In this document: positions 34,947 through 42,723 of the stretch, piece after piece | Layout of the letters: each line of letters opens with the position of its first letter | How positions within the stretch are numbered: the stretch's first letter is position 1 | Origin: Sphingomonas sp. JC676 | Lineage (GTDB): Bacteria; Pseudomonadota; Alphaproteobacteria; Sphingomonadales; Sphingomonadaceae | NCBI RefSeq assembly: GCF_014489075.1 | Contig: NZ_JACTGR010000002.1 | Location: 682,001 to 746,000, forward strand | Reading direction: 5' to 3' | Length of the DNA stretch: 64,000 nucleotides | Made by a program: the position numbers and the translations under genes | The notes under the pieces: model-generated | Told to the model about the DNA's origin: nothing | Databases searched by the model: none | What the model saw: only the letters and a program-made list of their open reading frames with translations

Positions 34947-36371
34947 ATGCGTAGCTACCTCAAGCAGTTTATCGACGGCGCCTGGGTCGAGAGCGAGGGC
35001 GGCACCCGCCACGCGGTGATCAACCCCGCCACCGAGGAGCCCGTCACCGAGATCACGCTCGGCTCCCAGGCCGATGTCGACAAGGCGGTGGCCGCCGCCG
35101 CCAGGGCCTTCGAAAGCTTCTCGCGCACCACGGTCGAAGAACGCATCGCGCTGATCGAGCGCATCCTCACCGCCTATAAGGCCCGCGCCGGCGACATGGC
35201 CGAGGCGATCAGCCTCGAGATGGGCGCACCGCTCAGCCTCGCCAAGACCGCCCAGGTCGGCTCCGGTATCGGTCATTGGAAGGCGGCGATCGACGCGCTC
35301 CGCAGTTTCCAGTTCGAGGAGCAGATCGGCAACAGCCTCGTCGTCCACGAGCCGATCGGCGTCGTCGCGATGATCACCCCGTGGAACTGGCCGCTCAACC
35401 AGATCGTCTCGAAGGTGGCGCCCGCGCTCGCCGCCGGCTGCACGATGATCCTCAAGCCCAGCGAGGAAGCCCCTAGCGTCGCCGCGATCTTCGCCGAGGT
35501 GCTCGACGCGGCCGGTGCGCCGGCGGGCGTGTTCAACCTCGTCCAGGGCGACGGACCCGGCGTCGGCACCGCGCTCAGCCGCCACCCCAAGGTCGACATG
35601 GTCAGCTTCACCGGCTCGACCCGCGCCGGCATCCTCGTCGCCAAGAACGCCGCCGAGACGGTCAAGCGCGTCCATCAGGAGCTGGGCGGCAAGTCGCCGT
35701 CCGTGGTTCTCGAGAGCGCCGACCTCAGCCGCGCCGTCCCCGGCACGCTGTTCAGCGTCCTCATGAACTCGGGGCAGAGTTGCATCGCCCCCGCCCGCCT
35801 GCTCGTGCCCAAGCACCTGCAGGACCAGGTCGCCGCGATGGCGGCCGAGGTGATGAAGGCGACCCAGACCGGCGACCCCGCCGAGGAAGGCCGCCATATC
35901 GGCCCGGTCGTCAACAAGGCGCAGTGGGACAAGATTCAGGGCCTGATCGCCAAGGGGCTGGAGGAAGGCGCCAAGCTCGAGACCGGCGGCCCTGGCCGTC
36001 CCGACGGCGTCGAGACCGGTTATTTCGTCAAGCCGACGCTCTTCTCGGGCGTCCGCAACGACATGACGATCGCGCGCGAGGAGATCTTCGGCCCCGTCGT
36101 CACGATCATCCCCTATGAGGACGAGGAAGACGCGATCCGCATCGCCAACGACACCGATTACGGCCTGTCCGCGGTGATCTTCGGCGACGCCGAAAGCGTC
36201 AAGCGCGTCGCCCCGCGCCTGCGCGCCGGCATGGTCTATGTGAACGGCGGCCAGCCCGATCCCAGCCTCCCCTTCGGCGGCTACAAGCAGAGCGGCAACG
36301 GCCGCGAGCACGGCAAGTTCGGTCTGGCCGAGTTCATGGAGGTCAAGGCACTTGTGGGGGCTTTGGCGTGA
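34947..36371 (+). CDS. Aldehyde dehydrogenase family protein
   Basis: 474 residues, NAD(P)+-dependent oxidation of an aldehyde to the acid. Key residues are present: the oxyanion Asn in TPWNWPLNQ, the NAD-binding FTGSTRAG, the general-base Glu in HQELGGKSPS, and the catalytic Cys in NSGQSCIAPARLL. EIFGPVVTIIPY is the late conserved block. Length is typical. It overlaps the following gene by 4 bases (GTGA), so translation is coupled. The substrate is not predictable; the closest style is broad-specificity ALDH as found next to catabolic genes. Confidence 0.92.
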   Translation: MRSYLKQFIDGAWVESEGGTRHAVINPATEEPVTEITLGSQADVDKAVAAAARAFESFSRTTVEERIALIERILTAYKARAGDMAEAISLEMGAPLSLAKTAQVGSGIGHWKAAIDALRSFQFEEQIGNSLVVHEPIGVVAMITPWNWPLNQIVSKVAPALAAGCTMILKPSEEAPSVAAIFAEVLDAAGAPAGVFNLVQGDGPGVGTALSRHPKVDMVSFTGSTRAGILVAKNAAETVKRVHQELGGKSPSVVLESADLSRAVPGTLFSVLMNSGQSCIAPARLLVPKHLQDQVAAMAAEVMKATQTGDPAEEGRHIGPVVNKAQWDKIQGLIAKGLEEGAKLETGGPGRPDGVETGYFVKPTLFSGVRNDMTIAREEIFGPVVTIIPYEDEEDAIRIANDTDYGLSAVIFGDAESVKRVAPRLRAGMVYVNGGQPDPSLPFGGYKQSGNGREHGKFGLAEFMEVKALVGALA

Positions 36372-37222
36372 GATTGCGCGCGCTGGCGGTCGCCGCCGCG
36401 CTGCTCGCACCGCACCTCGCGACCGCGCAGCCGGCACATGTCGGCGACGCCTTCGAGATCCTGCGGACCAGCAATTCCGAGTGGAAGGGTGATGGATCGA
36501 CGGGAACTACGCACGATCGGGACACGCTCGTCGCGCGCGTGATCACCGTCAGCGATGCCGGAGTCGAAACCGAATACGACCTCCCGGACGATGCAACGGC
36601 GGACGACCGCGCCCGAGAGTGGGCGTTTCCTGCCCGCGTCCTCAAGTCCCGCACGGCGCCGGCGCAATTGCGCAACCTCGCCGAGCTCGAAGCACGCCGC
36701 GACGAATGGCTGAAGGCGGCCAACCTGCCGCGCACCGCGTGCGGGAAATGGTACTTCACCTGGAACGCCTTCCGGGTCGAATGCGATCCGGAATCGGTAC
36801 TTCGGACAGTCGAGGCATTCGAACTCGGCTACGAGCCGCTTTCCGAAGATGCGCCCTGGCGCGATGACCAGGCGACTGGCACGGCGCATTTGCATCGGAC
36901 GCCTGACGGAAAGGCGTTTCTCGCCGAATTGTCCGTAGACCCGGATGCCGTGCGCCGCGACCGCGTCGAGGCCGATCTGGTGGTGGCTGAAATCAGCAAA
37001 AAGCCCTTGGCTCGCGAAACCGCGATCAAGGTGCATAAGACGGAGGATATCTCCGGAACGATCAAAGTCCGTTTCGACACCGATGCCGCTGGCAATGTGC
37101 GGCGCCGGACCAAGGTCGTCACGCTCTCCATTCGACAAGGCGAGGGCGTAGAGACGCGGACGACGACCGAGATCCTGGAGCGGCGGCCGATCAAGTGCGC
37201 CGCCGGCCCGAATAGCATCTAG
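36368..37222 (+). CDS. Hypothetical secreted protein (284 aa)
   Basis: Family not recognised. GTG start at 36368 overlaps the aldehyde dehydrogenase stop by 4 bases. An N-terminal signal peptide (LRALAVAAALLAPHLATAQ) predicts export. The mature part is mostly beta with charged residues and two cysteines in GKWYFTWNAFRVEC. It ends convergent with the quinone oxidoreductase, overlapping by 4 bases. Periplasmic role unknown. Confidence 0.78.
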   Translation: MRLRALAVAAALLAPHLATAQPAHVGDAFEILRTSNSEWKGDGSTGTTHDRDTLVARVITVSDAGVETEYDLPDDATADDRAREWAFPARVLKSRTAPAQLRNLAELEARRDEWLKAANLPRTACGKWYFTWNAFRVECDPESVLRTVEAFELGYEPLSEDAPWRDDQATGTAHLHRTPDGKAFLAELSVDPDAVRRDRVEADLVVAEISKKPLARETAIKVHKTEDISGTIKVRFDTDAAGNVRRRTKVVTLSIRQGEGVETRTTTEILERRPIKCAAGPNSI

Positions 37223-38193
37223 GGCACGAGAATCGTCGACCCCGTCGTTTGTCCCGCCTCCAGCGCCCGGTGCGCATCGGCGACATCCTCCAGCGCGAAC
37301 CGCTGGCCGATGTCCGCCCGGATCGCCCCGCTGCGCAGCATCTCGAACAGGCGCTCGCTCCCGGTAGCGCGCTCCTCGGGCGTGACGTAATAGTCGAACA
37401 TCGTCGGGCGGCTGACATAGAGCGATCCCGCCCGCGCGAGCTCGACGAGGTTGACGCCGTCCACCGGCCCGCTCGCATTGCCGAAGCTGACGATCAGCCC
37501 GCGCCGCTTCGTCGAGCCCAGGGACGCCTTCCACGTCGCCTTGCCGACGCCGTCGAACACCACCTCGACGCCCACCCCGCCGGTGATCTCGCGCACCCGT
37601 GCCGCGATGTCCTCCTCGCGCGAGAGCAGCACATGGTCGGCGCCTGCGTCCCTGGCGAGCGCCACCTTGTCGGCATGCCCCACAGTCGCGATCACGGTCG
37701 TGCCGATCGCCTTGAGCCAGCGCACCGCGATCTGCCCGACGCCGCCCGCCGCGGCATGCACCAGCACCGTCCAGCCCGGCTGCACCCGCGCGCAGCGCTC
37801 GACCAGGAATTCCACGGTGCCGCCTTTCAGCAGCGCCGCCGCCGCGGTCTCATCGCTGATGTCGTCGGGCAGCTTGAACAAGGTCGCGGCCTTGACGTTG
37901 CGCTCGGTCGAATAGGCGCCGAGCCCCGGCCCGAAGGTCGCGACGCTGTCGCCCGGCGCGAAGCCGGTCACGCCTTCGCCCACCGCCTCCACCACGCCCG
38001 CGGCTTCGCCGCCAAGCCCGCTGGGCAATTCGACCGGATAGAGCCCCGAGCGATGATAGGTGTCGATGAAGTTGAGCCCGACCGCGGTGTTGCGCATCCG
38101 CACCTCGCCCGGGCCGGGCGGCGGCAGGTCGACATCGACCCATTCGATCACCTCGGGCCCGCCGGTCCGTTCGATCCTCGCCATCCGTGCCAT
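37219..38193 (-). CDS. qor: Quinone oxidoreductase (zeta-crystallin-like, zinc-independent MDR)
   Basis: 324 residues. An NADPH:quinone reductase of the medium-chain family: no zinc cysteines, with NFIDTYHRSGLYP, the Rossmann AAAGGVGQIAVRW and the C-terminal ALEAGQTTGSTILVP typical of Qor. It detoxifies quinones or reactive enones. It converges with the secreted protein at 36368, overlapping by 4 bases. Confidence 0.92.
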   Translation of the reverse strand: MARMARIERTGGPEVIEWVDVDLPPPGPGEVRMRNTAVGLNFIDTYHRSGLYPVELPSGLGGEAAGVVEAVGEGVTGFAPGDSVATFGPGLGAYSTERNVKAATLFKLPDDISDETAAAALLKGGTVEFLVERCARVQPGWTVLVHAAAGGVGQIAVRWLKAIGTTVIATVGHADKVALARDAGADHVLLSREEDIAARVREITGGVGVEVVFDGVGKATWKASLGSTKRRGLIVSFGNASGPVDGVNLVELARAGSLYVSRPTMFDYYVTPEERATGSERLFEMLRSGAIRADIGQRFALEDVADAHRALEAGQTTGSTILVP

Positions 38194-38310
38194 GTTCCGA
38201 CTCCGCTCAGTACACCAGCCACATCCATAGGATGCGCGGGGTACCGGCGACCAGCACCGGCGCGTTGCATTGATGGTGGGTCTGCGTGCGGAAATCGCAG
38301 CCGAAAGGAT

Positions 38311-38520
38311 TCAGTGCACCGTCCCCACCGCGCGCGGGATCGACATCAGCACCACCAGCCGCTCGACCTGGCGCCAGCGGGCGAAATGCACATGGTTGCC
38401 CAGATCCCGGCTGCGGTCGGCGCGCGCCGCGGCCTCGCAGCCGGCATCCTCGCCGAACGTGCGGATCAGTTCGTCGGCCTCGGCCACTTCCCGCCGGTCG
38501 AGATAGGGATAGCTGTCCAT
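38311..38520 (-). CDS. Small conserved-looking hypothetical protein (69 aa)
   Basis: ATG 38520 has GGAG five bases before it, better than the upstream in-frame start at 38568. The product is small and soluble, rich in Arg/Asp/Glu, with a core GNHVHFARWRQVERLV that looks like a compact helical protein. No function can be assigned. It lies between the quinone oxidoreductase and a 59-residue membrane protein gene. Confidence 0.65.
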   Translation of the reverse strand: MDSYPYLDRREVAEADELIRTFGEDAGCEAAARADRSRDLGNHVHFARWRQVERLVVLMSIPRAVGTVH

Positions 38521-38670
38521 CGATGCTCCGTACAGGTGCGCGCCCGGACCGACCCGCATGTCCCTCATACCCGCGCTTCCTCAGTGTTCCGTCGCTGATG
38601 TTGGTCACCCGTCCGGTAACCACATCCCAGCCGGTAGCGCCGCGCCGCGCGACGTGGCACAGGGGCGCGC

Positions 38671-38850
38671 ATGGCAAATACCACTTCCCGCGCGCCGCTC
38701 GCCGGCGGCTTCCTGCTCAGCATGAGCATCCTCATCGGCGCGGTCGTTGGCGCGGTGAAGGGCGAGGCTTCGTTCGGCTTCGTGATCGGCGCCGCCGTGG
38801 GCATCACGCTCGCGCTGCTGGTCTGGCTGATCGATCGGATGCGGGGCTAG
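38671..38850 (+). CDS. Small two-helix membrane protein (59 aa)
   Basis: An ATG with AGGGG a few bases upstream opens a 59-residue frame ending at TAG 38850. The product is MANTTSRAPLAGGFLLSMSI and onward, with two hydrophobic stretches (LLSMSILIGAVVGAV and FGFVIGAAVGITLALLVWLI) and a charged end DRMRG. It is too short for many gene callers but has a proper ribosome-binding site and typical composition of a small inner-membrane protein. It converges on the L,D-transpeptidase gene with 30 bases between. Confidence 0.7.
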   Translation: MANTTSRAPLAGGFLLSMSILIGAVVGAVKGEASFGFVIGAAVGITLALLVWLIDRMRG

Positions 38851-38880
38851 GCCGAGCGCGCGAATACCGGCGGCCCGCTG

Positions 38881-39573
38881 TCAGGGCGCGCCGTTCATCA
38901 CGGCCTGAACCCGCAAGCGAGGGAAAACCTCCTCAAGCGGCTTGGTGTCGGGCAGCACATAGACATATCCACCCTTCCTCTGGAAAAGCGGCTGCACGCT
39001 CTTGCTGTAGAAGGCCGCGGGCACATTGATGCACCCGAATGTTATGCGGTTGTCGTCTGAAGTCGGCGACAGCATCCGCTGGCGGCGCCGTTCCTTCTTG
39101 CTGGCCCCCGGCGGGATCGGGTGGAGCGCCACCGAGGTGGCATAATCGACCCAGAGCACCTTTTGCTTGCCAGCGGCCAATCCATATTTCGCGAGGAAAC
39201 GCCCCGCGGGCGTCGTCTTCTCCGCGGGACCGATCTTGGCAAGATCCTTGCTGCCGATGCCGGGAGTAGCGTCATCTCCCACGGCAACGCCGATCAATAC
39301 CGGAACCCTGCCGAGCGATTTTCCCTTTGCGCTGAAAAGAAAGAGGGAAGCAGTCGCCTTGTCGACAATGATATAGGGCAGGGTCCCGTTATCCCCGGAC
39401 GCCGCGACCCAATCGGCGACGCGCGTCGCCGCCGCCGATGGACTCACCGTAGCCTCGGCTTCCATGGTCCCGGGCTGTGCCGAGGCCGGTCCTGACAACG
39501 GTGCGCTCTCCGCCCGTGCAGGCGCGGGAACCGTCAGCACGAGTCCGACAAGCGCCAGAAAGACATTGATCAT
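38881..39573 (-). CDS. L,D-transpeptidase/YkuD family protein with variant active site
   Basis: 230 residues from ATG 39573 with a signal peptide (MINVFLALVGLVLTVPAPARA). The YkuD fold is visible: PYIIVDKATASLFLFSAKGK, VGDDATPGIGS and VALHPIPPG. The catalytic Cys181 lies in NRITFGCINVP. The canonical motif is [S/T]HGC-hydrophobic-N; here the His is Phe. The spacing from the upstream His is about 27 residues because of a basic insert (SKKERRRQRM). It would cross-link or attach to peptidoglycan; the altered motif leaves activity open. It is downstream of the lipoprotein at 39662, same strand. Confidence 0.82.
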   Translation of the reverse strand: MINVFLALVGLVLTVPAPARAESAPLSGPASAQPGTMEAEATVSPSAAATRVADWVAASGDNGTLPYIIVDKATASLFLFSAKGKSLGRVPVLIGVAVGDDATPGIGSKDLAKIGPAEKTTPAGRFLAKYGLAAGKQKVLWVDYATSVALHPIPPGASKKERRRQRMLSPTSDDNRITFGCINVPAAFYSKSVQPLFQRKGGYVYVLPDTKPLEEVFPRLRVQAVMNGAP

Positions 39574-39661
39574 CGCTTGAGGCGCTCGAAACGAGAGGGC
39601 CGTCGCCTGCAGCGACGGCCGTCGCGGGAAATCAGAGTCCGATCGGCATCGCTGCCTTGCA

Positions 39662-39988
39662 TCAATTGCGCGGCCGCTTCCGCTTGTTCTCCTGCGCCTG
39701 CATCCGCTGCTCGATGCCATCCACACGGGCATTGAGCTGATCCAGACGCTGGCCGTTATTCTGCGCTTGCCCGGATGCTGCCTGTGCCTCTGTCTGTGCC
39801 GCCTTCGCGGTGGCATCTGCCGACTTCGCTATGCCGTCGGTTTCCTGCAATTTTGCCTCGAGCGCATCAACGCGCTGGCTCACAGGAGCGATTTGTTCTC
39901 TCACAAACGACTTGGTGGCGCAGCCACCCAGGCCCAGCGCACCAACCAGAATCACCGCAGGGGCGAGTTTCGTTAAAGACGTCGTCAT
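39662..39988 (-). CDS. Small coiled-coil lipoprotein (108 aa)
   Basis: The signal ends in the lipobox LGLGGC (Cys23). The mature part is one long Ala/Gln/Asp-rich coiled coil (QRVDALEAKLQETDGIAKSA), ending in a basic tail. The layout recalls Lpp/Pal-associated or OmpA-tethering lipoproteins. It lies 88 bases before the L,D-transpeptidase gene on the same strand, so it might be a peptidoglycan-linked lipoprotein served by that enzyme; this is inference. Confidence 0.8.
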   Translation of the reverse strand: MTTSLTKLAPAVILVGALGLGGCATKSFVREQIAPVSQRVDALEAKLQETDGIAKSADATAKAAQTEAQAASGQAQNNGQRLDQLNARVDGIEQRMQAQENKRKRPRN

Positions 39989-40142
39989 TGCTTTTTTCCA
40001 ATGGTTAACGAAGTGTCACAACCCAAGCCGAGCGCTGAGGTTCCAACAATCCCATTCTGTCCGGCTGTGCATCCGCTCGGGTGAGTGGATGAGGGCGCCG
40101 GTATCAAGCGAGTTGGAGTGAAGGTCGGTGATCGCCGGACCA

Positions 40143-40475
40143 TCATCGCTCCGCGTGCAAGGCGTTGAGTGCCGACAGGTAGCGGTCCAACACTTCGAGG
40201 CCATGCCGCGTCAGAATGGTTCCGACCTCGCCATTGACCTCGTCTTTCGCGGCCTTGACCAACCATCGATCCTCGAGCCAGCCCAGCCAGTAGTGCATGA
40301 CATGCGGGGCCACACTGAGAAGCGAGCCCAGCCTTTTAACGCTCATCTGATGGCGATGGCTGGAATGTAGGGCGAGGAGAATGTCCCAGCCCGTCTCTCC
40401 CACATTTGCGGGCGGCACGGATGCCTCCGGCGTCGGCCGGGGGATTCCCAGATCTATTTGCTGATAGCGGTTCAT
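40143..40475 (-). CDS. Winged-helix (MarR-like) protein (110 aa)
   Basis: The start MNRYQQIDLG at 40475 has GGAG seven bases before it, so the open frame to 40634 is ignored. A winged-helix domain is visible: GWDILLALHSSHRHQMSVKRLGSLLSV then HYWLGWLEDRWLV, with the wing VGTILTRHGLEVLDRYL. This is a MarR-like or small DNA-binding regulator without a ligand pocket. The target is not obvious; it lies 172 bases from the S24 repressor gene, on the same strand. Confidence 0.75.
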   Translation of the reverse strand: MNRYQQIDLGIPRPTPEASVPPANVGETGWDILLALHSSHRHQMSVKRLGSLLSVAPHVMHYWLGWLEDRWLVKAAKDEVNGEVGTILTRHGLEVLDRYLSALNALHAER

Positions 40476-40648
40476 CACAGATCTCCACTCCTTCCGCCTT
40501 CCGCCTTTGCGAGAGACGTGGAATGGAGATGGGATCGGCCCCCTGGCCCAGTAGATCGCAGAATCGGGAGGATAGCTTCCGAACCGCGCAAGCCTCGCAG
40601 CACGCAGCGACGAACGGACCGCTTTGCTGGGCACGACAATTCTCCGCC

Positions 40649-41269
40649 CTAGATCGCCCGGCTGAGCCAGGCCACGCGCCCGATCACCTCGATCTCGCGC
40701 GCTGGCACCACGCGCGGCGGATAGGCCTGGTTGTCGCTCACCAGCTCGACGCCGCCCACCGCGGCCCGCAATCGCTTGACCATCAGCACGCCGTCCAGCC
40801 GCAGCACGAAGATGCCGCCGCGCGCTTCCACGCGCCGCACGTCGCGGTCGACCAATATCTCGTCGCCATCCTCGAGCGTCGGCGACATCGAGTCGCCCTC
40901 CACCCGGATCATGCTGGCCGCTGAAGTGCGCACCCCAAGCTGGCGCAGCAATGCAGGTGGGAAAGCAAAGGGTTGGCGCCGATCCTCGGCATCGACCAGC
41001 CCGCCCGGTCCGGCCGAGGCGCCAACATCGATGCGCGGAACGTCCACATTCGCTTCGTTCGGCCGTCCGCCCAGCCGCTCCTCCGCCACGCCGAAATAGG
41101 CCGCCAGCCGCGCCCGGTCGCGCTCGGCCAGCGCGCGGGGAGACCCGCGCCGTACATATTGCTGCAGATAGGCGGCATTGCGCCCGATCACGCGCGAAAG
41201 CTCGGCAAGGCTCGCGCCCTGCTCCGCCATCAGTGCCGCCAGCGCGGCCCGTTGCGCCTCCGCATCCAT
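40649..41269 (-). CDS. S24 family (LexA/phage C-like) transcriptional repressor
   Basis: 206 residues. The N-terminal helix-turn-helix is LAELSRVIGRNAAYLQQYVR. The C-terminal peptidase domain has the catalytic Ser in EGDSMSPTLEDGDEILVD and Lys in GVLMVKRLR. An Ala-Gly pair in the linker (VGASAGPGG) is where self-cleavage could occur. The family represses and is inactivated by RecA-stimulated or other self-cleavage. It is divergent from two tiny genes at 41363-41865, with phased repeats at 41285-41313 between. Confidence 0.88.
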   Translation of the reverse strand: MDAEAQRAALAALMAEQGASLAELSRVIGRNAAYLQQYVRRGSPRALAERDRARLAAYFGVAEERLGGRPNEANVDVPRIDVGASAGPGGLVDAEDRRQPFAFPPALLRQLGVRTSAASMIRVEGDSMSPTLEDGDEILVDRDVRRVEARGGIFVLRLDGVLMVKRLRAAVGGVELVSDNQAYPPRVVPAREIEVIGRVAWLSRAI

Positions 41270-41284
41270 ACTCCGTTCATAGAC

Positions 41285-41313
41285 GTAGGATTTTTCCTAG
41301 ACAAGTAGGATTT
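41285..41313. promoter_or_regulatory. Repeated TAGGA motifs between S24 repressor and divergent mini-genes
   Basis: GTAGGATTT occurs at 41285-41293 and again at 41305-41313, exactly 20 bases apart (two helical turns). The first copy also forms the perfect dyad TAGGA-TTTT-TCCTA (41286-41299). The stretch is A/T-rich against a GC-rich background and starts 16 bases from the repressor's ATG. This fits an operator bound cooperatively by the S24 repressor. Confidence 0.6.
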
Positions 41314-41362
41314 GGAGAACAAAACAGGATCATATTCACCGCGACTCAGGAGGAGGACATGG

Positions 41363-41554
41363 ATGTCGGTGCATCGCGAGATCGAGAAATTCCTGCGGCG
41401 AACGGACATGCCTGCCAGCAAGTTCGGCCGCCTCGCGGCGGGCGATCCCGGCTTGGTGCGCGACTTGCGCAATGGGCGCGAATTGCGGCCCAAGCTCGAG
41501 GCGCGGCTCAAGGCGTTCATCGCCGCGCAACAGGCAGCGGAGCGCGCGCCATGA
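41363..41554 (+). CDS. Small hypothetical, possibly DNA-binding, protein (63 aa)
   Basis: ATG 41363 begins MSVHREIEKFLRRTDMPASK, preceded by a strong AGGAGG. The product is helical and basic with a helix-turn-helix-like stretch (ASKFGRLAAGDPGLVRDLRNG) reminiscent of short Xre/Cro-like or DNA-binding adaptors. It overlaps the next gene by 4 bases (ATGA), so the two are translationally coupled. It faces the S24 repressor across the phased repeats and is therefore a likely target. Confidence 0.7.
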   Translation: MSVHREIEKFLRRTDMPASKFGRLAAGDPGLVRDLRNGRELRPKLEARLKAFIAAQQAAERAP

Positions 41555-41865
41555 GCCGCGGACCCGATGCCGCGACCCTGCTCGCGCGCGCGCTGACAAG
41601 GAGCGCGGCGGCTGCGGAGTGCCCGGTGACGGTCGTGACGGCGGATTGGTCGCGCTGGGCGAGCGCGACCTTCACCGGCGCACGACACAGCGTCGAACTA
41701 TCGGCCCCGCCATCCCCCGCGCTGATCGCCTGGATCGCAGCGCTTCCGGAGGTCGAGCTTGTCCTGCGCGGTCATCTGGTCGCCGACCTATCGGTCGTCG
41801 CGGCGCGGCATGCGGGAGCAGAAATTACGATTGAATTGGAAATACTTACGGTCGAAGAGCGCTAG
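41551..41865 (+). CDS. Small hypothetical protein, 104 aa, coupled to the 63-aa gene
   Basis: Family not recognised. ATG 41551 overlaps the preceding stop (ATGA). A soluble 104-residue protein with mixed alpha/beta character (ECPVTVVTADWSRWASATF, then LIAWIAALPEVELVLRGHLV and an acidic end). No signal peptide. As an operon partner of the 63-aa protein under the S24 repressor's likely control, it may act with it. Confidence 0.75.
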   Translation: MSRGPDAATLLARALTRSAAAAECPVTVVTADWSRWASATFTGARHSVELSAPPSPALIAWIAALPEVELVLRGHLVADLSVVAARHAGAEITIELEILTVEER

Positions 41866-41871
41866 TCGCGC

Positions 41872-42723
41872 TCAGGCCTGGCGCGCCATGTTGCGCAGCG
41901 TCGCCAGCGCGTCTTCCAGTCCGCGTTCGGCCTGCTTGGCCGTCGCGGCCTTGGCCTGGCTGCGGCGCACCACGCCCTTTTCCAGCCGCTCGAGCAAGGC
42001 ATGCACCGAAGCTTCGGTCTCGGGCCGCGCGATCGGCTCGGCAGGCGGCGTGGGCTCGGGGGCCGGCGCGGCCTGAGCCGGGGCCGGCTTGCGCACCGTC
42101 GGGGTCAGCTCGAAAACCTCGAAACGCTCATGGGGTTCGAACACCGGCGGCGTGGCCGAGCGGCGGATCGGCGGCAGCTTGATCGGCGGCGGCATCGGCA
42201 CGGCGAGGATCGCGTCCGGATCGAAGGCTGAAAGCGGCTGTTCCAGATCCTGGGGCAGCGGCTGCTCGAGGGGCTCGACGGGGGCCTCGATCTTTTCCGG
42301 TTCCGCGACACTTTCGCTTACCTTGGCGTCTACTGCGCGCACTTCGAGGAACGGCGTTCCCAGGTCGCGAGTCGCCAGCAGCGGCGGGCGCGGCGGGGCA
42401 TCGGGATGCGCGTCGGCGCGGCGGAGCACCGGCATCGGCACGTCCTCGTCCGAAGCCTCGGGCGTCTTGCCCAGCATCACGCTGCGGGTGCCGACCAGGA
42501 TGAATCCCGCGAGCCAGGTGAAGAGTCCGACAAAGCCGCCGGTCAGCAGCGCCATGACAGCGCGGGCGGTAAGGCCCAATGGCGGCTCGGCGGCGGGAAG
42601 CACCGAAGGCAGCCCGGAGTCCATCACCAGGCTTTCCAGCCCGGAGACGGGCATCGCCGCAACGCCGAGCGCAGCCAGGGCGCCCAGCACGACAGCAGCC
42701 AAGGGCGCGATCGGCAGGTTCAT
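41872..42723 (-). CDS. Proline-rich membrane protein (283 aa)
   Basis: Starting at ATG 42723 (upstream frame overlaps the glycosyltransferase stop by 4 bases, ATGA). Two N-terminal transmembrane helices (APLAAVVLGALAALGVAAM and VMALLTGGFVGLFTWLAGFILVG) are followed by a long Pro/Glu-rich disordered tail and a C-terminal helical end. Family not recognised. Coupling to the exosortase-A-associated glycosyltransferase suggests a role in polysaccharide assembly or export. Confidence 0.75.
   Translation of the reverse strand: MNLPIAPLAAVVLGALAALGVAAMPVSGLESLVMDSGLPSVLPAAEPPLGLTARAVMALLTGGFVGLFTWLAGFILVGTRSVMLGKTPEASDEDVPMPVLRRADAHPDAPPRPPLLATRDLGTPFLEVRAVDAKVSESVAEPEKIEAPVEPLEQPLPQDLEQPLSAFDPDAILAVPMPPPIKLPPIRRSATPPVFEPHERFEVFELTPTVRKPAPAQAAPAPEPTPPAEPIARPETEASVHALLERLEKGVVRRSQAKAATAKQAERGLEDALATLRNMARQA

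Noticed and set aside
38207..38310. Minus-strand stretch ending ...CNAPVLVAGTPRILWMWLVY
   Set aside because: The open frame begins inside the 69-aa gene without a start codon near the hydrophobic end, so it is not a supportable gene.
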